The notes below the pieces were generated by a model, which saw only the letters and a list, made by a program, of their open reading frames with translations, was not told the DNA's origin and searched no databases. A DNA stretch of 35,413 bases from Caldilineaceae bacterium (GTDB taxonomy: Bacteria > Chloroflexota > Anaerolineae > Caldilineales > Caldilineaceae), in contig JAJDZJ010000046.1 of NCBI GenBank assembly GCA_022824685.1, positions 1 to 35,413 on the forward strand. Direction: 5' to 3'. How positions within the stretch are numbered: position 1 is the first letter of the stretch; each line of letters starts with the position of its first letter. The position numbers and the translations under genes were made by a program. Positions 31,501 to 35,413 of the stretch are shown here, one piece after another.

Positions 31501-32568
31501 ATGATAAAGAGTCTTAGCGTTAAGGGCCTGAATAACCGAATCAATGCCGACTTGGAGTTCAATGAAGACCTGAACATCTTTACGGGCAAGAATGGGTCGG
31601 GTAAGACGACTTTGCTGAAGCTCATTTGGTACCTCATCAGCGGGAATTCTGCGCGGATTATCCCTGAAATTCCGCTTCAGAGTGTTTCAATCGAAACTGA
31701 CTCCTTCTCCTTATCGATAGTTAAAAAATCATCTGACGAAATCCTGGTAGTTTCGAAATTTCCCGGAGAGAAAGAAACAGCCCAAATTGAAGACGCTGAA
31801 GAGGTAGACATCCTTCTCGAAGAACTGCAAGATCCAATCGCACGCTCAACTAACAAGAGCTTGTTCTTTCCGACATTCAGAAGGATCGAAGGTGGCTTTT
31901 ACGAAGAAAATCTCTATTTCCGTACTGAAATCGGCATGTCTCAATTGAAAACAGCAATGTCGAAACTTTCTAATGAATTATCGGTCGATGACCATAAATT
32001 CATCACTTCAATTTCAGCGAATGATATAGATGAGATATTGAGAGAAAAGTACTCAAATATTTCTCTCAAAACGGATGCACTTCATGTGCGATTATCGAAG
32101 GAAATTACAAAGAAAATATCTGAGGTCGAGGGGCAGGACGATGCGTCCCTCGTCTTAAATGAGATTCAAGACCTAATTAGGGAGGTTAACAGGGAGCGGA
32201 CCAAATTGCTCAGACCATTTTCTTCATTGACCGGACGGATTTTCGAAATCCTCCAGTATAAGAGTTTCGATATCTCCTCTAGGATCACCTTTGGAGAATC
32301 CGAAGCAGCTTTCTCATCTGATAAACTCTCCTCTGGCGAAAAACAAATACTGAGTTTTCTGTGCTACAACGCTTACAGCGAGAATACACCTATTTTCATT
32401 GATGAGCCGGAGTTAAGCCTGCACGTAGATTGGCAGCGTCTGCTGCTCCCGACACTGCTGGAACAGGGAACAGAGAATCAGTTTTTCATGGCTACACATT
32501 CACCATTCATCTACTCTAAGTTTCCTGACAAAGAGATTCTGTTAGGAGATGATCGGGGAAACAGCTGA
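31501..32568 (+). CDS. AAA15/ABC-class ATPase, AriA-like subunit of a PARIS-type defence system
   Basis: A 355-aa SMC/Rad50-like ATPase. Walker A GKNGSGKT (29-36), a central charged helical region that looks coiled-coil (~140-260), ABC signature LSSGEKQ (~276-282), Walker B IFIDEPELSLH (~298-308) and switch His in ATHSPFI (~333). AAGGAGG gives a strong binding site. Its TGA overlaps the ATG of the DUF4435 gene by one base (TGATG), so the two are one unit. AAA15 ATPase plus DUF4435 is the defining architecture of PARIS (AriA-AriB), where the ATPase senses phage anti-restriction proteins and releases the nuclease. It is somewhat short for AriA. Relaxed base composition contrasts with the flanking isomerases and implies horizontal transfer. 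The alternative is an uncharacterised OLD-like ATPase module. Confidence 0.75.
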   Translation: MIKSLSVKGLNNRINADLEFNEDLNIFTGKNGSGKTTLLKLIWYLISGNSARIIPEIPLQSVSIETDSFSLSIVKKSSDEILVVSKFPGEKETAQIEDAEEVDILLEELQDPIARSTNKSLFFPTFRRIEGGFYEENLYFRTEIGMSQLKTAMSKLSNELSVDDHKFITSISANDIDEILREKYSNISLKTDALHVRLSKEITKKISEVEGQDDASLVLNEIQDLIREVNRERTKLLRPFSSLTGRIFEILQYKSFDISSRITFGESEAAFSSDKLSSGEKQILSFLCYNAYSENTPIFIDEPELSLHVDWQRLLLPTLLEQGTENQFFMATHSPFIYSKFPDKEILLGDDRGNS

Positions 32569-33347
32569 TGCCGCTACCGGACCCCACGGTAGACGAATTA
32601 GTCGCTGCGCTTCGTCGATCTGCACTGCCGACCGTTCTTGTTGAAGGCAAAGAGGATATGCGCATCTATCGCTGGGTAGAGGAGCGCCTTGGCAGTCGGA
32701 ACGCAAATATACAGTCTGCGGGTGGTAGAAACAGACTGTTATCCGTCTATGAACGAAGGCAAGAATTCTCCAATTTGCCAGTTGCTTTTGTCGCTGACAG
32801 GGATATGTGGCTGTTTTCAGAGAATCCTTCAAACTACGATGGGGTCATTTGGACAGAAGGTTATAGCATTGAGAATGACCTTTACGCGGGTGCCGAACTG
32901 GAAAAGCTGCTGGAACAAGAGGAAGTGGAAGGACATCGACAGCTATTGGATACTATTGTTGAGTGGTTTGCTTCCGAAGTCGAAAAGTATCTGGCGGGAG
33001 AATGTTATGAGGTAGCTCATCACTGTGACCGAGTTGTCCCGCGGGGACATACACAGATAGATGAAAGTTTCCGCAAAATTCGCAGTTTTCGTCCTCCCGG
33101 AGAGCGAATCCATCGACAGATCAGAGAAGCCTATCAGCTTCAACTGCGAGGCAAGCAGCTTTTCGAAATGCTGGTCCGCTTTCTCAGCGCACCTGACCGG
33201 GATAGCAAATACAGTTATGACAATCTACACGAGATGGCGTTCAAGATGACTCCTGCGCATCCATTGATGGGTCGTCTGACACAAGAGATTGAACAGGCAA
33301 TGTCGGACCAGAAATCCGCCTTGCGTCAGACCAAGCCATCTCAATAA
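32568..33347 (+). CDS. DUF4435 TOPRIM-like nuclease, AriB-like effector of a PARIS-type system
   Basis: A 259-aa protein with the DUF4435 pattern. VLVEGKEDMRIYRW provides the TOPRIM Glu (E26), FVADRDMW the D-x-D pair (D77, D79), and TEGYSIENDLY (96-106) is the family's third conserved block. The C-terminal half is helical and charged. In PARIS, AriB is the toxic effector, reported to cleave host tRNA once released by AriA, leading to growth arrest. Coupling to the ATPase gene (one-base overlap) supports that assignment. The next isomerase gene follows 37 bp later, so the module sits cleanly inside a metabolic gene run. Confidence 0.75.
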   Translation: MPLPDPTVDELVAALRRSALPTVLVEGKEDMRIYRWVEERLGSRNANIQSAGGRNRLLSVYERRQEFSNLPVAFVADRDMWLFSENPSNYDGVIWTEGYSIENDLYAGAELEKLLEQEEVEGHRQLLDTIVEWFASEVEKYLAGECYEVAHHCDRVVPRGHTQIDESFRKIRSFRPPGERIHRQIREAYQLQLRGKQLFEMLVRFLSAPDRDSKYSYDNLHEMAFKMTPAHPLMGRLTQEIEQAMSDQKSALRQTKPSQ

Positions 33348-33384
33348 ACAACGAAAATTCTTCAACCTGAAAGGATACACTCCC

Positions 33385-34206
33385 TTGCCTTACCCCTACC
33401 CACTTGTATTCAGCACGCTCGGCTCGCCGGGCTGGTCGTTGGAGCGCGCCGCGGAGCAGGCCGTCGCCGACGGCTACGCCGGGCTGGAAGTCCGCATCCT
33501 CGACGGTCAGATAATCCCGCCGGACCTGCCCGCCGAGCGCCGCGCGGCCATCCGCAGCCTGATGAAGCAGCACGGGCTGGTCATCGCCGGCATCGGCGCG
33601 TCCACCCGCTTCTCCTCTCCGGACGCCGACGACCGCGCCAAACATCTGGCCGACCTGCGCGGCTACCTGGCGCTGGCCAGCGACCTGGAGGTACCGATCG
33701 TGCGCACCTTCGGCGGCGGCCCTTCCGAGGGCCAGACAATGGATGATGTGATCGATCTGGTCGCCGCCAGTCTGGCCGAAGCCGCGCCCGACGCCGAACG
33801 GCACGGCGTCACCATCTGCCTGGAGACCCACGACGCTTTCTGCCGCGGGCAGGAGGTGGCGGGCGTCCTGCGTCAGGTGGATTCATCGCACGTCATGGCG
33901 GTCTGGGACGTGCATCATCCCTTCCGGATGGGCGAATCGGTCGAGGATACGTGGGACTACATCGGCGCGCGCCTGGCCCATGTCCACATGAAGGACGCGC
34001 TGCGCAGGGAGGACGGCAGCTGGGAGCTGAAGCTGATGGGTGAGGGCGAAGTGCCCTGCCGGGAGATCATGCGCCTGCTCGCGTCCAAGGGCTACGAAGG
34101 CTATATCTGCGCCGAGTGGGAGAAGGCCTGGCATCCCGAGGTCGAGGAGCCGGAGATCGCGATTCCCCAGCACGCGCAGGTTTTGCGCCAGTGGATGGCG
34201 GAGTGA
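33385..34206 (+). CDS. Sugar-phosphate isomerase/epimerase family TIM barrel
   Basis: A 273-aa barrel. I place the start at TTG 33385 (LPYPYPLVFSTLGSPGW) because AAGGA lies upstream; the longer frame from 33289 overlaps the AriB-like gene and its extra residues are unlike the family. Metal strands: ICLETHDAF (Glu), AVWDVHHPF (Asp, His), AHVHMKDAL (His, Asp) and ICAEWEKAW (Glu). Returns to high-GC codon use after the defence module. A T-rich tract follows its stop. Confidence 0.85.
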   Translation: MPYPYPLVFSTLGSPGWSLERAAEQAVADGYAGLEVRILDGQIIPPDLPAERRAAIRSLMKQHGLVIAGIGASTRFSSPDADDRAKHLADLRGYLALASDLEVPIVRTFGGGPSEGQTMDDVIDLVAASLAEAAPDAERHGVTICLETHDAFCRGQEVAGVLRQVDSSHVMAVWDVHHPFRMGESVEDTWDYIGARLAHVHMKDALRREDGSWELKLMGEGEVPCREIMRLLASKGYEGYICAEWEKAWHPEVEEPEIAIPQHAQVLRQWMAE

Positions 34207-34207
34207 G

Positions 34208-34238
34208 TTATCAGTTCTTGGCCTTTAGTTTTTCGTGA
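34208..34238 (+). repeat. T-rich tract after isomerase gene
   Basis: The tract contains CAGTTCTTGGCCTTTAG and TAGTTTTTCGT (34226-34236), the latter identical to 29697-29707. It lies 2 bp after the stop codon. Confidence 0.5.
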
Positions 34239-34314
34239 CGGCATCGCTTCGAGTTGGGTATCATTGCGAAAGACCAAAGCGAAGAGTTGAAACGACGCGG
34301 CGAGCGAGGTTGTA

Positions 34315-35292
34315 ATGGGCACGGAAAAGCCGAAGGGGCTGTACCTGCTGGGTGAGAGCGCCTTTGCCCGCATATACGGGGCGGATACGCGCCGCGACAT
34401 CGAAGCGCAGGTGGAGATCGTCGCGCCGTTGCAGACGCCGGAGTCGATCGCGGCCGACCCGTCCCCGCTGGCGGATGTCTCGTTTGTCTTCTCCGGCTGG
34501 GGCATGGCGCGCGTGGACGAAGCCTCCCTCAAGGCCGCGCCCAACCTGGAGGCGATCTTTTACGCCGCCGGCACGGTCCGCTACTTTGTGACCGACGCCA
34601 TGTGGGAGCGGGGCGTGCGCCTGACCAGCGGTTACGGCGCCAATGCCGAATTCGTGGCGCCCTACACGCTCGCGCAGATTATCCTCAGCCTGAAACGCGT
34701 CTGGCATTTTTCCAACAAGCTCCGCCGAGACGAAACCTTCAGTTCGTTTGAGAAAGAGCCGCTGCCCGGCCTCTACACCGGCGTCGTCGGCCTGATCTCA
34801 TTGGGCCAGGTCGGACGCCGGGTCGCCCGCCTGCTGCAGGAGACGCTCTCCGTGCGCGTCCTGGCCTACGACCCGTTCCTGACACCAGTGACGGCCGCGG
34901 AGCTGGACGTGGAGCAAGTTGGGCTGGACGAGCTGTTCCGCCGCTGCGACGTGGTCTCGCTGCATACGCCCTGGCTGCCCGAGACGGTCGGCATGATCAC
35001 CGGCGCGCACCTAGCCTCGATGAAAGAGGGCGCCGCCTTTATAAACACCGCGCGCGGCGCGGTCGTGAACGAGCCGGAGATGATCGCCGTGCTCCAGCAG
35101 CGCCCGGACCTGTACGCCCTGCTGGATGTCACACACCCGGAGCCGCCTGCCGCCGGGTCGCCCCTCTACAGCCTGCCCAACGTGCTCCTCACCCCCCACA
35201 TCGCCGGCGCGCACAACACCGAGTGCCTGCGCATGGGCCGCGTGATGGTGGACGAGCTGGCCCGCTACATGGCCCAGGGCAATCGCATCTAA
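34315..35292 (+). CDS. NAD-dependent D-2-hydroxyacid dehydrogenase family protein
   Basis: A 325-aa protein of the D-isomer-specific 2-hydroxyacid dehydrogenase family. NAD motif GLISLGQVGRRVA followed by VLAYDPF; catalytic Arg in NTARGAVV; Glu in the HPEPP segment; His in TPHIAGAHN. It would interconvert a 2-keto acid and a D-2-hydroxyacid, e.g. glycerate or glyoxylate products of uronate breakdown. GAGG precedes the ATG. The N-terminal catalytic domain is divergent (FVFSGWGMARVDEASL), so substrate is uncertain. Confidence 0.88.
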   Translation: MGTEKPKGLYLLGESAFARIYGADTRRDIEAQVEIVAPLQTPESIAADPSPLADVSFVFSGWGMARVDEASLKAAPNLEAIFYAAGTVRYFVTDAMWERGVRLTSGYGANAEFVAPYTLAQIILSLKRVWHFSNKLRRDETFSSFEKEPLPGLYTGVVGLISLGQVGRRVARLLQETLSVRVLAYDPFLTPVTAAELDVEQVGLDELFRRCDVVSLHTPWLPETVGMITGAHLASMKEGAAFINTARGAVVNEPEMIAVLQQRPDLYALLDVTHPEPPAAGSPLYSLPNVLLTPHIAGAHNTECLRMGRVMVDELARYMAQGNRI

Positions 35293-35394
35293 ATTGGGTC
35301 AGAACATCGAAATGCAGCCGAATACTCTTCCAGGTCGGGGTAAGACACAGGGAAATGTACGAAAGATGGCACGTAGACGGAGAATTTAACTTAT

Positions 35395-35413
35395 CTCGCC
35401 GACTGAGGGCCTG
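35395..35413. repeat. Right copy of 19-bp terminal direct repeat
   Basis: Identical to positions 1-19 in the same orientation. The 102 bp between the last gene and this copy contain no supportable gene; a 31-codon ORF (35294-35389, ending RKMARRRRI) is the only open frame and has no binding site. Confidence 0.85.

Noticed and set aside
1..35413. Circular plasmid or phage genome based on the terminal repeat
   Set aside because: There are no replication, partition, mobilisation or virion genes, and the content is chromosomal metabolism.
1..35413. CRISPR arrays, tRNA or rRNA genes
   Set aside because: I saw no regularly spaced repeats, no tRNA cloverleaf arms and no rRNA-like sequence on either strand.

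Overview
This is about 35 kb of GC-rich bacterial DNA. It is dense with sugar catabolism genes: sugar-phosphate isomerase/epimerase TIM barrels, Gfo/Idh/MocA oxidoreductases, SDRs, a PhyH dioxygenase, a sulfatase, a GH88 unsaturated glucuronyl hydrolase and a CUT1 sugar importer. This mix, together with a MacB-like exporter and a CelD/BioF2-like acetyltransferase, resembles Chloroflexota such as Caldilineaceae and related host-associated lineages. That assignment is inference from gene content; there is no rRNA or marker gene here to prove it.

Layout. (a) 1-5300: a secreted two-domain carbohydrate-binding-like surface protein, a CelD-type acetyltransferase, a small gene interrupted by an in-frame TGA, and a sulfatase on the opposite strand. 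(b) 5756-13799: a MacAB-like export cluster made of a lipoprotein adaptor, a large FtsX-type permease and two ATPases. A complete restriction-modification cassette (adenine methyltransferase plus NotI-family nuclease) sits between the permease and the ATPases, tightly coupled on both sides. The first ATPase carries a C-terminal AbrB-like domain. (c) 13862-16125: a zinc dehydrogenase and a Gfo/Idh oxidoreductase. (d) 16126-17600: a gene-poor stretch with a strong orphan hairpin terminator, a frameshifted hicB antitoxin remnant and two small coupled ORFs. (e) 17690-26538: a PhyH dioxygenase converging on a minus-strand operon (solute-binding protein, two permeases, a beta-propeller glycosidase-like protein, an SDR). 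The operon diverges from an isomerase-Gfo/Idh pair across a promoter region that holds a perfect 17-bp palindrome. (f) 26658-35292: a plus-strand run of SDRs, three more isomerases, GH88 and a D-2-hydroxyacid dehydrogenase. It is interrupted by a two-gene AAA ATPase + DUF4435/TOPRIM module that matches the architecture of the PARIS (AriA-AriB) anti-phage system.

Working model: the metabolic genes import and oxidise or isomerise sulfated or uronic-acid-containing oligosaccharides. Two immune modules (R-M and PARIS-like) have landed inside metabolic or transport operons without breaking reading frames. PARIS is known to be triggered by phage anti-restriction proteins, so finding it in the same window as an R-M system is functionally suggestive. 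The first and last 19 bases of the window are identical, which is worth checking as an assembly or repeat signal.
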